DNA of 64,000 nt from Mycobacterium haemophilum DSM 44634 (GTDB lineage Bacteria; Actinomycetota; Actinomycetes; Mycobacteriales; Mycobacteriaceae): positions 2,464,687 to 2,528,686 of the forward strand of contig NZ_CP011883.2 of NCBI RefSeq assembly GCF_000340435.2, written 5' to 3'. Every line of letters begins with the position of its first letter. Position 1 is the first letter of the stretch. Position numbers and translations under genes: made by a program. Positions 21,325 through 30,323 of the stretch are shown here, piece by piece. The notes beneath the pieces are model-generated. The model was not told the DNA's origin, did no database searches, and saw only the letters and a list, made by a program, of their open reading frames with translations.

Positions 21325-22318
21325 TTTGATTACCTCCAGACGTCCACTCGATGCTACCGCAGCAGAGCGCCTGCGCCGTGACCTGGTAGGACTGCAGAGC
21401 CGCTATCGCGGCATCCCGCACTCGGTGCGCGAGCGCCTCCGGTGCTTGTACCTGCACCGCCGACCCGAAGCCCAGCACCAGGCGCGTCATCCACTCGTCC
21501 GAGGCATACGTCATGACCGCCTGGAATGATCCGTCCGGCAACTCACGGACCTGCCGCATCGGGTAGTACTCGAATATCCACGACGCCGAACGCGCCACCC
21601 ACAGCGTCGCCGAAGGCAGCGACGGGTCGCCGTCGAAGAGCGACGTGTCTGGCGGCGCCTGCCGCGCTGGTTCGGGTGGGGCGGCCGGCTCAGCCAGCTC
21701 GCGGGCCGCCACGATCCGGTCGAAGCGGAACAGCCGAACCCCTTCGGCTTCGCGCGACCAGGCCTCCAGGTAGCTGTGGTCACCCACCAGCAGGACCCGG
21801 ATGGGGTCGACGATCCGGCTGGTCAGCGTGTCATGCGACGCAGAATAGTAGTCGATCGCCAATGCCCGTTTGTCCCGCACCGCCGCGCGCACTGCGGCCG
21901 CGGCGCGGCTCTCGACGGGCGCCGACCCGGTGGCGTCATGCCCGACGGCGCCGGCCGCGGCCTCGATCTTGGCGATCGCGCTGCGCGCCGCCTCCGGATC
22001 AACCACCCCCGGAATGTCGGCCAGTGCCCGAAGCGCCACCAGCAGGCCGGTGGCCTCCGGTGACGTCAGCTGCAGCGGCCGGTCAATGCCCGCCGAGAAG
22101 GTCACCTCGATGGTGTCACCAGAGAACTCGAAATCGATGAGGTCACCGGGACCGTAGCCAGGAAGGCCGCACATCCACAGCTGGTTAAGGTCCTGCTCTA
22201 GCTGCTTGGCAGACACCCCCAGGTCGGCGGCGGCCTCCGCGCGGGTGATCCGCGGGTTGGCCTGGAAGTACGGCACCATGTTGAGCAGCCGCACCAGGCG
22301 GGTGGACAGCTGCGTCAT
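21311..22318 (-). CDS. pafC: PafC, WYL-domain transcriptional activator subunit
   Basis: A 335-aa DNA-damage response regulator that works with PafB to activate recA-independent repair genes. N-terminal helix-turn-helix (about 1-60: [21 protein letters not shown]), WYL domain in the middle ([22 protein letters not shown]) and a C-terminal WCX-type region. Its start overlaps the pafB stop as ATGA. Despite the name it is not needed for pupylation; the genes are only linked by operon position. Confidence 0.93.
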
Positions 22319-23304
22319 GCCCGATCCACCTGAGCGCGCAATCGGGCCAGCACATCGTCGCGCAGGGCCTCCGGCTCGAGCACCACGGCGTCGGCGCCGT
22401 GGCCGGCGATGTCACGGGCCAGCCGGTCGCTGGATCCCATGTCGAGTCCGATCACCTGGCCGTCGCGGCCGCCCAGTCGCCGAGCACCGATGGGTCTTCC
22501 GGCGTGTCGCAACGCGGTGGCCCGCCCGTCGGCGACCCACACCAGGGCGGTCGCGCCGGTCGGCGCCTCGGCGACAGTGTCGGACACAATCCTGCGCAGG
22601 TCGACGCCGTCAGGCACGGCAATAGCGCCGGGCGGCCCGATCGGCGTGACCTCCGGACCGATCCGGGAGAGCCGGAAGGTGCGGGTGGCGTTGCGATCGC
22701 GGTCGTAGCCAACGAGATACCAGCGACTGTTCTCGGTGACCACACCCCACGGTTCGACGGTGCGCGTGGTGTAGGGCTCCGCCCGCGACGGCCGGTGCGG
22801 AAACTGCACCACCTGCCGAGAACTGATGGCCGACAACAGGATTGACAGAACGTCCTCCGACCCTCGCAGACCCGGCACCCCAGCCGAAGAGGCGATGGCC
22901 ACCGGTGCATCGAGGGGTTCAACGTCCACCCCGGCGGCCCGCAGCTTGAGCAATGCGCCTTGGGTCGCGGTGATCAGTTCGGGCGATTCCCACAGCTGAG
23001 TGGCGACGGCTACTGCGGCCGCTTCGTCCGGGGTCAGCTCGACCGGAGGGAGTGCGTACGCGTCGCGGTTGATGCGGTAACCCTCGGAGGGGTCTAGCAC
23101 CGACACCTTGCCCACCTCGAGCGGGATGCCGAGGTCACGCAACTCGTTCTTGTCGCGCTCAAACATCCGGGAGAACGCCTCTGCGGTGGGACTGTCGGAG
23201 TAACCCGCCACGCTGGATCTGATCTTTTCAGCGGTAATGTAGCCGCGGGTCGACAGCAACGCGATAACCAGGTTGACCAGCCGTTCGACTTTCGAGGTCG
23301 CCAT
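22315..23304 (-). CDS. pafB: PafB, WYL-domain transcriptional activator subunit
   Basis: A 329-aa partner of PafC. An N-terminal HTH region starts MATSKVERLVNLVIALLSTRGYITAEKIR, and the WYL domain contains VEPWGVVTENSRWYLVGYDRDR, the family signature with the W-Y-L run. A C-terminal domain follows. The PafBC dimer senses damage-derived single-stranded DNA in M. smegmatis. It starts 7 bp after pafA's stop and overlaps pafC by 4 bp. Confidence 0.94.
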   Translation of the reverse strand: MATSKVERLVNLVIALLSTRGYITAEKIRSSVAGYSDSPTAEAFSRMFERDKNELRDLGIPLEVGKVSVLDPSEGYRINRDAYALPPVELTPDEAAAVAVATQLWESPELITATQGALLKLRAAGVDVEPLDAPVAIASSAGVPGLRGSEDVLSILLSAISSRQVVQFPHRPSRAEPYTTRTVEPWGVVTENSRWYLVGYDRDRNATRTFRLSRIGPEVTPIGPPGAIAVPDGVDLRRIVSDTVAEAPTGATALVWVADGRATALRHAGRPIGARRLGGRDGQVIGLDMGSSDRLARDIAGHGADAVVLEPEALRDDVLARLRAQVDRA

Positions 23305-23310
23305 GTATAG

Positions 23311-24669
23311 CTACATGCTCGCGATCAGCCGCTTGACCCGCTCGTCGACCGCGCGGAAAGGGTCTTTGCACAGTACGGTGCGCTGCGCTTGGTCGTTGAG
23401 TTTGAGATGCACCCAGTCGACAGTGAAATCACGTCCCGCCGCCTGCGCGGCGCTGATGAACTCACCACGCAACCGGGCGCGGGTGGTTTGCGGCGGGGTG
23501 TCGACCGCCTCCGCAATGTCCTCGTCGGTGGTGACGCGCGCCGCCAGGCCCTTGCGCTGCAGCAGATCGAAGACACCGCGCCCGCGCTTGATGTCGTGAT
23601 AGGCCAAGTCCAGCTGGGCGATCTTCGGATCGGCCAGCTCCATGTTGTAGCGGTCCTGGTAGCGCTGGAACAACTTGCGTTTGATCACCCAGTCGATCTC
23701 GGTATCCACCTTGGCGAAATCCTGGCTCTCAACGGCGTCGAGCTGACGGCCCCACAGATCAACGACCTGCTCGATCTGCACGTCGGGCTCTCGGGCCTGC
23801 AGATGCTCGACGGCCCGGGTGTAGTACTCCCGCTGGATGTCCAGCGCACTGGCCTGACGCCCGCCGGCCAGCCGCACCGGCCGGCGCCCAGTGGTGTCAT
23901 GGCTGACCTCGCGGATGGCGCGGATGGGGTTATCCAGAGAAAAATCACGGAAGGCGACGCCTCCTTCGATCATTTCCAGCACCAGCGCGGCGGTGCCCAC
24001 CTTGAGCATGGTGGTGGTCTCGCACATATTGGAGTCGCCGACGATGACGTGCAGCCGCCGGTACTTCTCGGCGTCGGCGTGCGGCTCGTCACGGGTGTTG
24101 ATAATCGGTCGGCTACGGGTGGTCGCCGAGGAGACGCCCTCCCAGATGTGCTCGGCACGTTGGGACAGGCAGAAGGTCGCGGCTTTGGGGGTTTGCAGCA
24201 CCTTGCCGGCCCCGCAGATCAGCTGGCGAGTGACCAGGAACGGCAACAGCACATCCGAGATCCGGGAGAACTCGCCGGCGCGCACAATCAGGTAGTTCTC
24301 ATGACAGCCGTAGGAGTTGCCCGCCGAGTCGGTGTTGTTCTTGAACAGGTAAATGTCGCCGCCGATGCCCTCGTCGGCGAGCCGCTGCTCGGCGTCAACG
24401 AGCAGGTCTTCCAGCACCCATTCGCCGGCCCGGTCATGGGTGACCAGCTGCACCAGGCTGTCGCATTCGGCGGTGGCGTACTCGGGATGACTGCCCACGT
24501 CGAGATACAGGCGCGCACCGTTACGCAGGAACACATTGGAGCTGCGGCCCCAGGACACCACTCGGCGGAACAGGTAGCGGGCCACCTCATCCGGGGACAG
24601 CCGACGGTGACCGTGAAATGTGCAGGTGACACCGAACTCGGTTTCGATGCCCATGATTCGACGCTGCAC
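23311..24669 (-). CDS. pafA: Pup--protein ligase PafA
   Basis: A 452-aa ligase that joins the C-terminal glutamate of Pup to lysines of target proteins. The fold is glutamine-synthetase/carboxylate-amine-ligase-like. The opening [14 protein letters not shown] holds the metal-binding glutamates of the active site, and [20 protein letters not shown] is the family signature. GTG 24667-24669 gives exactly the H37Rv length; the frame runs further upstream only because it enters an insertion-sequence remnant. One spot reads [10 protein letters not shown] where I recall serine, a likely neutral change. Confidence 0.96.
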   Translation of the reverse strand: MQRRIMGIETEFGVTCTFHGHRRLSPDEVARYLFRRVVSWGRSSNVFLRNGARLYLDVGSHPEYATAECDSLVQLVTHDRAGEWVLEDLLVDAEQRLADEGIGGDIYLFKNNTDSAGNSYGCHENYLIVRAGEFSRISDVLLPFLVTRQLICGAGKVLQTPKAATFCLSQRAEHIWEGVSSATTRSRPIINTRDEPHADAEKYRRLHVIVGDSNMCETTTMLKVGTAALVLEMIEGGVAFRDFSLDNPIRAIREVSHDTTGRRPVRLAGGRQASALDIQREYYTRAVEHLQAREPDVQIEQVVDLWGRQLDAVESQDFAKVDTEIDWVIKRKLFQRYQDRYNMELADPKIAQLDLAYHDIKRGRGVFDLLQRKGLAARVTTDEDIAEAVDTPPQTTRARLRGEFISAAQAAGRDFTVDWVHLKLNDQAQRTVLCKDPFRAVDERVKRLIASM

Positions 24670-24718
24670 GTATTTGAGGGTACTGGTTGTCTGAGCATCA
24701 CGGTGAGCAAGCCACGCC

Positions 24719-25060
24719 CTAGGCATCCGGTTGCCGAAATGAGCCCGACTCGGCGACCTCGAGCAGTCGATACGCCTTCTGCACGGGAAGTCCTTCCGCG
24801 GCCATCGTCGCTATGGCCGCTTACTGCCTTTTAGGTCGTGCGGCTCCCGCAACAGCTCACGGGCCCTTTCGAGGATCGCCACTTCGGTCTTCAGCTCGCG
24901 GATGCCCTTATTGGCAGCGCTGAGCTCGGCGTGTTCGGCACGATTGAGGCCAGGCACTTGCCTGGTATCGATCAGCTTTTGTTGCGCCAGCCGTGGGGCG
25001 GCCGGCAGCCACCAAGTCGAGCGCTTTGCGGCGGAACTCTTCGGGGTAACGCTTGGGCAC
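24719..25060 (-). pseudogene. Remnant of an IS3-family insertion sequence (orfA plus start of orfB)
   Basis: The minus strand encodes VPKRYPEEFRRKALDLVAAG, the classic N-terminus of an IS3-family OrfA. An internal deletion and frame change removes the middle of the helix-turn-helix. The frame resumes with LIDTRQVPGLNRAEHAELSA and the coiled coil IRELKTEVAILERARELL, ending at a stop near 24811. A second frame then gives [20 protein letters not shown], the start of OrfB, cut off at 24719. Both ORFs are broken, so it cannot transpose. It lies directly upstream of pafA. Confidence 0.8.
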
Positions 25061-25173
25061 GGACACGGCTCGTTCGATGGACGTCGTGATACAAGCCTTT
25101 TTGTAGCCGCGTGATTGGGCCGCCCGTAAGGAATGCGTCATGAGCGACTTCGCATTGGCGAGCAATCATTAAT

Positions 25174-25192
25174 ATGTCAAATCTTTTGACAT
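25174..25192. promoter_or_regulatory. 19-bp perfect palindrome, candidate operator
   Basis: ATGTCAAA-TCT-TTTGACAT: 8-bp perfect arms around three bases. It sits in an AT-rich spacer about 480 bp upstream of PE22 and 125 bp upstream of a 25-codon ORF at 25317-25394 (MTHPKVKDDIEIDAVVVAVR). TGTCAAA-type half-sites suit a dimeric helix-turn-helix repressor. No regulator gene is adjacent. Except for this, the repeat below and the tiny ORF, I see nothing convincing in 25061-25669. Confidence 0.5.
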
Positions 25193-25404
25193 GCATCAAT
25201 TGTCCACATTTTGTACACGAGACACCTAACACGCTATGGTGCACATCACGCACTTCCATGTTCCGCATTCGGTGTACGATTCTGTCACGTCACTAAGCGT
25301 TCTAGAGGGAGTACTATGACTCATCCAAAAGTAAAGGATGACATAGAAATAGACGCAGTCGTGGTTGCGGTGCGGGTAGATGGCTGGTCGTAAGCGGCAT
25401 TCCG

Positions 25405-25525
25405 CGGAGGACATTGTGTGCATTTCGCACCTTCGGGTGGGAGAAATCGGGAAGATCTCACCACCGGCCGCCGGTGGGTGCACTTTGCACTCCTAGATTC
25501 CGTTATTCGGGAGGATTTAACCTGG
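25405..25525 (+). repeat. Degenerate direct repeat upstream of PE22
   Basis: Two imperfect copies about 66 bp apart share G.GTGCA.TT.GCAC, a spacer of similar length, then ATTCGGGA or ATCGGGA with GAT.T.ACC. The copies begin near 25410 and 25475. They may be duplicated regulatory sites for the PE22-PPE36 pair or decayed coding repeats; I cannot decide between these. Confidence 0.4.
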
Positions 25526-25669
25526 TGCAAACGTTGCCGAAAGGTAAGCATTAGCGCAGTTCGCACCACTACCAAGCAGTCAATGAGATGGAACGCAAGT
25601 GACTAGGTCGCTTAATCTTTCTCTGTGCAGTAGCTCGGGTTCTTTAGAGTTTCGAGGAGGAGAAACCGC

Positions 25670-25966
25670 ATGTCCTTTGTGAATGTAGACCCATATGGGA
25701 TGTTGGCGGCAGCTGCAACACTGGAGTCCCTTGGTTCCCACATGGAGGTAAGCAATGCCGCGGTGGCCTCGGTGATCACCAAGATTCCTCCCCCGGCCGC
25801 CGACTACGCATCAAAGCAGTTATCGCTGTTCTTTAGTGGCCACGGGCAGCAGTACCAGGTGCAGGCCGCTCGGGGCACGGCCTTTCATCGAAAGTTGGTC
25901 CGGACCCTGGCGAATGGCTCGCTTGCGTATGAGGAAGTCGAGAGCCGCAACAACGAAAGTTTCTAA
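25670..25966 (+). CDS. PE22: PE family protein PE22
   Basis: A 98-aa PE protein, a type VII secretion substrate that pairs with a PPE protein. It starts MSFVNVDPYGMLAAAATLESLG and is made of two long helices around an SNAAVASVITKIPPPAADY turn. The YxxxD/E secretion signal appears as YEEVE near the C-terminus. A strong AGGAGG site precedes the ATG. There is no PGRS or long C-terminal extension. It is followed after 7 bp by its PPE partner, the usual PE-PPE operon. Confidence 0.93.
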   Translation: MSFVNVDPYGMLAAAATLESLGSHMEVSNAAVASVITKIPPPAADYASKQLSLFFSGHGQQYQVQAARGTAFHRKLVRTLANGSLAYEEVESRNNESF

Positions 25967-25973
25967 CGTGTCG

Positions 25974-26705
25974 ATGCCCGATTTCTCAGCGTTGCCGCCC
26001 GAGACCAACTCCACCCGGATGTATAGCGGCCCAGGTTCTGGCCCGATACTGGCCGCCGCCCGGAGATGGAACGCTCTGGCCAATGAGCTGGAAAAGACGA
26101 CGCTGGGGTTGCGGTCAGCGCTCAGCACGTTGCTGGAGTCGTATAGGGGTGAGTCGTCGAAGGCATTGATAAAGCAGACCTTGCCATATGTGCAGTGGCT
26201 GACCACGACCGCCGACCACGCCGATAGGACCGCGACCCAGCTCACGGAAGCGGCGAAGGCCTACGACCATGCTAGAGCGGCGATGGTGCCGCCGCAGATG
26301 GTGCGCGCGAACCGCGTGCAGACCACGGTGTTGAAGGCATTCAACTGGTTCGGGCAATTGTCCACCAGGATCGCGGACAAGGATGACGAATACCAACAGA
26401 TGTGGCGCCAAGACGCGGCGGCGATGACGACCTATTGGGAAGCCGTGCAAGAGGCGATGCGGTCGACGTTGCAGTTTGAGGATCCACCGGCGATGGCCGA
26501 CGACTACGACGAGGCCTGGATGCTCAACAAAGTGTTCGACTATCACAACGAGAACGTGAAAGAGGACACCATCCATCTCGAGGTCGACGTGAACAAGGAC
26601 AGGGGGCCCATCGAACTCGTGACCAAGGTAGACAAGGAGTGGGCCATCAAACTCGTCTACGATGGGGAGCCCTTGTTTTCATACAAGAACCATCCTAAGT
26701 TTTGA
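25974..26705 (+). CDS. PPE36: PPE family protein PPE36
   Basis: A 243-aa PPE protein, the same length as H37Rv PPE36. It opens MPDFSALPPETNSTRMYSGPGSGP, giving the PPE motif at residues 8-10 (P8, P9, E10), and continues with the five-helix PPE domain (LLESYRGESSKALIKQTLPY). The acidic C-terminal extension ends in FSYKNHPKF. The frame opens at 25836 inside PE22; ATG 25974, or GTG 25968 just before it, is right. H37Rv PPE36 has been linked to heme-iron use, which has not been tested here. Convergent with prcA; 26706-26876 is empty apart from spacer sequence. Confidence 0.93.
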   Translation: MPDFSALPPETNSTRMYSGPGSGPILAAARRWNALANELEKTTLGLRSALSTLLESYRGESSKALIKQTLPYVQWLTTTADHADRTATQLTEAAKAYDHARAAMVPPQMVRANRVQTTVLKAFNWFGQLSTRIADKDDEYQQMWRQDAAAMTTYWEAVQEAMRSTLQFEDPPAMADDYDEAWMLNKVFDYHNENVKEDTIHLEVDVNKDRGPIELVTKVDKEWAIKLVYDGEPLFSYKNHPKF

Positions 26706-26876
26706 TACGGGAAACGCCGGGCAGGCGGTAGCCTCCGGCACGGGTCACCTCGGCTCAGCGACACGAGACTTTCACGCCGATATCCGCCCGGCCTACCACT
26801 GCACTCTCATTCACGAAGCCAGTTAACGTCGCAGCGGGGTCCCAGGCACGCAGTGGCCAGGGGTGTCGACTCGGAT

Positions 26877-27623
26877 TCAGTCCGACGATTCGCCGTCAGA
26901 CTGCGGGCTTTCCTGGTCTGCCAGCAACGCTTGCAGGGCGGAGCCGGTGATCCGCCGAAACGCCCGCCGCGGCCGGTTGGCATCGAGAACGGCCACCTCT
27001 AAGCTGGCCACGCCAAGGGTGGGTTGATCGCTGCCCGCGGCGTCTGCGCTGCCGGCCCGCAATGCAGCGACCGCGATGCCCAGGGCGTCAGTCAGGCTGG
27101 CGTTCTCGGCATACGACTCTTTGAGCGCGTTGGCGATCGGCTCCGTAGTGCCGCCCATGACCACAAAATGCGGTTCGTCGTTGATCGATCCGTCGTAGGT
27201 GATCCGGTACAGCTCGGGAGGTTTCGTTTCGCCGTAGTGCGCGACCTCGGCGACGCACAACTCGACCTCGTACGGTTTGGCCTGCTCGGTGAAGATGGTG
27301 CCGAGCGTCTGCGCATAGACGTTGGCCAGCTGCCGGCCAGTGACGTCGCGACGGTCGTAGGCGTAGCCGCGGGTATCAGCGAACTGGATCCCGCCGCGGC
27401 GCAAATTGTCGAACTCGTTAAACTTGCCCGCGGCCGCAAAACCCACCCGATCATAGAGTTCACTGATCTTCTGCAGTGACCGGGACGGGTTCTCCGCGAC
27501 GAACAGCACACCATCGGCATAGGCCAGCGCCACCACGCTGCGACCCCGCGCAATGCCTTTACGGGCCAGCTCGCTGCGCTCGCGCATCGCCTGTTCAGGC
27601 GAGATGAAATACGGAAAACTCAC
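26877..27623 (-). CDS. prcA: 20S proteasome alpha subunit
   Basis: A 248-aa alpha subunit forming the outer gating rings of the proteasome. It begins [23 protein letters not shown], the gating N-terminus, followed by the Ntn-hydrolase-like sandwich ([18 protein letters not shown]). It lacks the catalytic threonine, as expected. The C-terminus is acidic ([11 protein letters not shown]). It overlaps the prcB stop by 4 bp (ATGA), which suits equimolar synthesis. Confidence 0.96.
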   Translation of the reverse strand: MSFPYFISPEQAMRERSELARKGIARGRSVVALAYADGVLFVAENPSRSLQKISELYDRVGFAAAGKFNEFDNLRRGGIQFADTRGYAYDRRDVTGRQLANVYAQTLGTIFTEQAKPYEVELCVAEVAHYGETKPPELYRITYDGSINDEPHFVVMGGTTEPIANALKESYAENASLTDALGIAVAALRAGSADAAGSDQPTLGVASLEVAVLDANRPRRAFRRITGSALQALLADQESPQSDGESSD

Positions 27624-28501
27624 TTCTGACTCCCGCCGTCGGAGCCAAGAGTGTCTGCGCGCGAACGGCTTTCGATAATCTCGCGGGCAAGTTCGGCGAT
27701 CCGGCTTTCCGGCACGTCAGCGGCGCCCTCCGCGCCGATAGTGACCGCCGTGGGGTAGATGCCGCGGACCAAATCCGGCCCGCCGGTAGCGGAATCGTCG
27801 TCGGCAGCGTCGTAGAGCGCCTCGATGGCTACCCGCAATGCGGAATCGGCATCGGAGATCTGCGAATACAACTTTTTGATCGATGACTTAGCGAAAATCG
27901 ACCCCGACCCCACCGACTGGTAGCCCTCTTCCTCGACGTTCCAGCCGCCGGCAGCGTCGAAGGAGACGATGCGCCCCGCGCTCTGCGGGTCAGCTGCATG
28001 AATGTCGTAGCCCGCCAACAGCGGCAACGCCACCAGCCCCTGCATCGCGGCCGCTAGATTGCCGCGCACCATGATCGCCAGCCGGTTGACCTTGCCGGCA
28101 AACGTGAGCGGCACGCCTTCGAGCTTCTCGTAGTGCTCGAGCTCGACCGCGTAGAGGCGGGCGAACTCGACCGCGACGGCAGCGGTGCCGGCGATACCGG
28201 TGGCGGTGTAGTCATCGGTGATGTACACCTTGCGCACATCGCGCCCAGCGATCATGTTGCCTTGCGTGGAACGCCGATCGCCGGCGATGACGACACCGCC
28301 GGGGTATTTCAGCGCAACGATCGTCGTCCCATGCGGCAGCTGGGCACTGGCGCCACCGCCGGATTGCTCGCCGCCGAGGCTCGCCGGTAGCAATTCCGGC
28401 GCCTGCCGGCGCAGCAGGTCGGCGAACGAGGACTGATTTACGACTGAGATTCCGGGAAGTGCCGAGTTGGTGGACAGGCGATCAGGAAACGACCAGGTCA
28501 C
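27620..28501 (-). CDS. prcB: 20S proteasome beta subunit
   Basis: A 293-aa catalytic subunit. A propeptide of 58 residues ends in PHG and self-cleavage would expose Thr59 ([20 protein letters not shown]), the N-terminal nucleophile. The catalytic domain is almost the same as in M. tuberculosis, while the propeptide (residues 10-52) is clearly divergent, which helps show this is not H37Rv. It overlaps pup by 4 bp and prcA by 4 bp. Confidence 0.96.
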   Translation of the reverse strand: MTWSFPDRLSTNSALPGISVVNQSSFADLLRRQAPELLPASLGGEQSGGGASAQLPHGTTIVALKYPGGVVIAGDRRSTQGNMIAGRDVRKVYITDDYTATGIAGTAAVAVEFARLYAVELEHYEKLEGVPLTFAGKVNRLAIMVRGNLAAAMQGLVALPLLAGYDIHAADPQSAGRIVSFDAAGGWNVEEEGYQSVGSGSIFAKSSIKKLYSQISDADSALRVAIEALYDAADDDSATGGPDLVRGIYPTAVTIGAEGAADVPESRIAELAREIIESRSRADTLGSDGGSQK

Positions 28502-28692
28502 TGTCCGCCCTTTTGGACGTACGCCCGAACAAAGTCTTCCGCATTCTCCTCAAGGACGTCGTCAATCTCGTCGAGCAGGTCGTCGGTCTCCTCGGTCAGC
28601 TTCTCGCGACGCTCCTGGCCCGCGGCCGTGCTGCTGGCGAGCTCGTCGTCATCACCGCCGCCGCCACCACGCTTGGTCTGCTCTTGAGCCAT
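28498..28692 (-). CDS. pup: Prokaryotic ubiquitin-like protein Pup
   Basis: A 64-aa intrinsically disordered tag. It ends in YVQKGGQ; the C-terminal glutamine must be deamidated to glutamate by Dop before PafA can attach it to lysines. The middle ([24 protein letters not shown]) is the acidic helix that binds Mpa. It lies directly before prcB with 4 bp overlap and about 80 bp after dop. Confidence 0.97.
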   Translation of the reverse strand: MAQEQTKRGGGGGDDDELASSTAAGQERREKLTEETDDLLDEIDDVLEENAEDFVRAYVQKGGQ

Positions 28693-28771
28693 CTGCCGCC
28701 TCCTGCTTCTGGTCTTTCTCTAACAGTACCGGTCACCACCGACTTTCCCGGTTTAAGCCGGACTACCGCAC

Positions 28772-30280
28772 TCAGCTGGTCAGTTGCTCCACCAATTCCG
28801 CAGCGCTGTCCACCGAGTCCAACAGCGCTCCGACATGGGCTTTGCTGCCACGCAACGGCTCCAAGGTCGGGATCCGAACCAGCGAGTCACCGCCGAGGTC
28901 AAAGATCACCGAGTCCCAGCTGGCCGCGGCGATGTCGGCCCCGAACCGACGCAGGCATTCGCCGCGAAAATACGCGCGAGTGTCGGTCGGCGGGTTGTTC
29001 ACCGCCCTGAGCACCTGGTGTTCGGTGACCAGACGTTTCATCGAGCCGCGGGCGACCAGCCGGTTGTACAGCCCCTTGTCCAGCCGGACGTCGGAATATT
29101 GCAGGTCGACGAGGTGCAGCCGCGGGGCCGACCAGTTCAGGTTCTCTCGCTGCCGAAAACCTTCCAGTAGCCGCAGCTTGGCCGGCCAGTCCAGCAGCTC
29201 AGCGCAGTCCATCGGGTCGCGCTCCAGCTGGTCAAGCACGTGCGCCCAGGTTTCCACGATGTCGGCGGCGCGGGGGTCGGGGTCGCGGCTGTCGACCAGC
29301 TTCGCTACTCGGTCGAGGTAAATCCGTTGCAGCGCAAGGCCGGTCAGTTCACGGCCGTCGACCAGCGCCACGGTGGCCCGCAGCGATGCATCGCGGCTTA
29401 TCGCATGGACGGCGTGCACCGGCCGGGCCAGCGTGAGGTCGGTCAGGTCTATCCCGTGCGCCGGGCCTTCCTCGATCAGGTCCAGCACCAGCGCCGTGGT
29501 GCCCAACTTGAGGTAGGTCGACGTCTCGGCGAGGTTGGCGTCACCGATGATGACATGCAGCCGGCGGTACCTATCGGCGTCGGCGTGCGGTTCGTCGCGG
29601 GTGTTAATGATGCCGCGTTTCAGCGTGGTCTCCAGACCGACCTCGACCTCGATGTAGTCGGAGCGCTGGGACAGCTGAAAGCCCGGCTCGTCACCGGAGG
29701 GCCCGATGCCGACCCGCCCCGAGCCGGTGACTACCTGGCGAGACACCAGAAACGGCGTCAGCCCAGCGATGATGGCCGAAAACGGCGTCTGCCGCGACAT
29801 TAGGTAGTTCTCGTGCGACCCGTAGGAGGCGCCCTTGCCGTCAACGTTGTTCTTGTACAACTGCAGTTTGGCGGCTCCCGGCACGCTGGCGACATGCCGG
29901 GCAGCGGCTTCCATCACCCGCTCTCCGGCCTTGTCCCAGATCACCGCGTCCAGCGGGTCGGTGCACTCGGGGGCCGAGTATTCCGGGTGCGCGTGGTCGA
30001 CGTAGAGCCGCGCCCCGTTGGTCAAGATCATGTTGGCCGCACCTACTTCGTCGGCGTCGACCACCGGCGGCGGTCCCGCTGAGCGGCTCAGGTCGAAGCC
30101 TCGGGCGTCACGCAACGGCGATTCCACCTCGTAGTCCCAGCGGGTGCGTTTGGCACGCTGGATGCCGGCGGCGGCGGCGTAGGCCAGGACCGCTTGCGTC
30201 GAGGTGAGGATCGGGTTGGCGGTCGGGTCCGACGGCGACGAAATGCCGTACTCGACCTCCGTCCCGATAATCCGTTGCAT
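28772..30280 (-). CDS. dop: Deamidase/depupylase of Pup
   Basis: A 502-aa homologue of PafA that deamidates Pup's terminal glutamine and also removes Pup from substrates. The start [20 protein letters not shown] holds the active-site glutamates, the Dop-loop-type insertion follows, and [20 protein letters not shown] is shared with PafA. The frame is open to 30499, but ATG 30278-30280 begins the conserved region and agrees with the 502-aa form used in biochemical work. It lies 43 bp after the FAD oxidoreductase on the same strand. Confidence 0.95.
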   Translation of the reverse strand: MQRIIGTEVEYGISSPSDPTANPILTSTQAVLAYAAAAGIQRAKRTRWDYEVESPLRDARGFDLSRSAGPPPVVDADEVGAANMILTNGARLYVDHAHPEYSAPECTDPLDAVIWDKAGERVMEAAARHVASVPGAAKLQLYKNNVDGKGASYGSHENYLMSRQTPFSAIIAGLTPFLVSRQVVTGSGRVGIGPSGDEPGFQLSQRSDYIEVEVGLETTLKRGIINTRDEPHADADRYRRLHVIIGDANLAETSTYLKLGTTALVLDLIEEGPAHGIDLTDLTLARPVHAVHAISRDASLRATVALVDGRELTGLALQRIYLDRVAKLVDSRDPDPRAADIVETWAHVLDQLERDPMDCAELLDWPAKLRLLEGFRQRENLNWSAPRLHLVDLQYSDVRLDKGLYNRLVARGSMKRLVTEHQVLRAVNNPPTDTRAYFRGECLRRFGADIAAASWDSVIFDLGGDSLVRIPTLEPLRGSKAHVGALLDSVDSAAELVEQLTS

Positions 30281-30323
30281 GACTTGAAGCCTAGGCGACG
30301 CGTCGACAGCGACCGCGGGCACG

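Noticed and set aside
23389..24834. A 481-codon plus-strand open frame opposite pafA
   Set aside because: It is the antisense shadow of a GC-rich gene; the minus strand encodes intact PafA with family motifs, and the plus frame gives low-complexity sequence.
25836..25973. PPE36 starting inside PE22
   Set aside because: The PPE motif is placed correctly from ATG 25974, giving the usual 243 aa.
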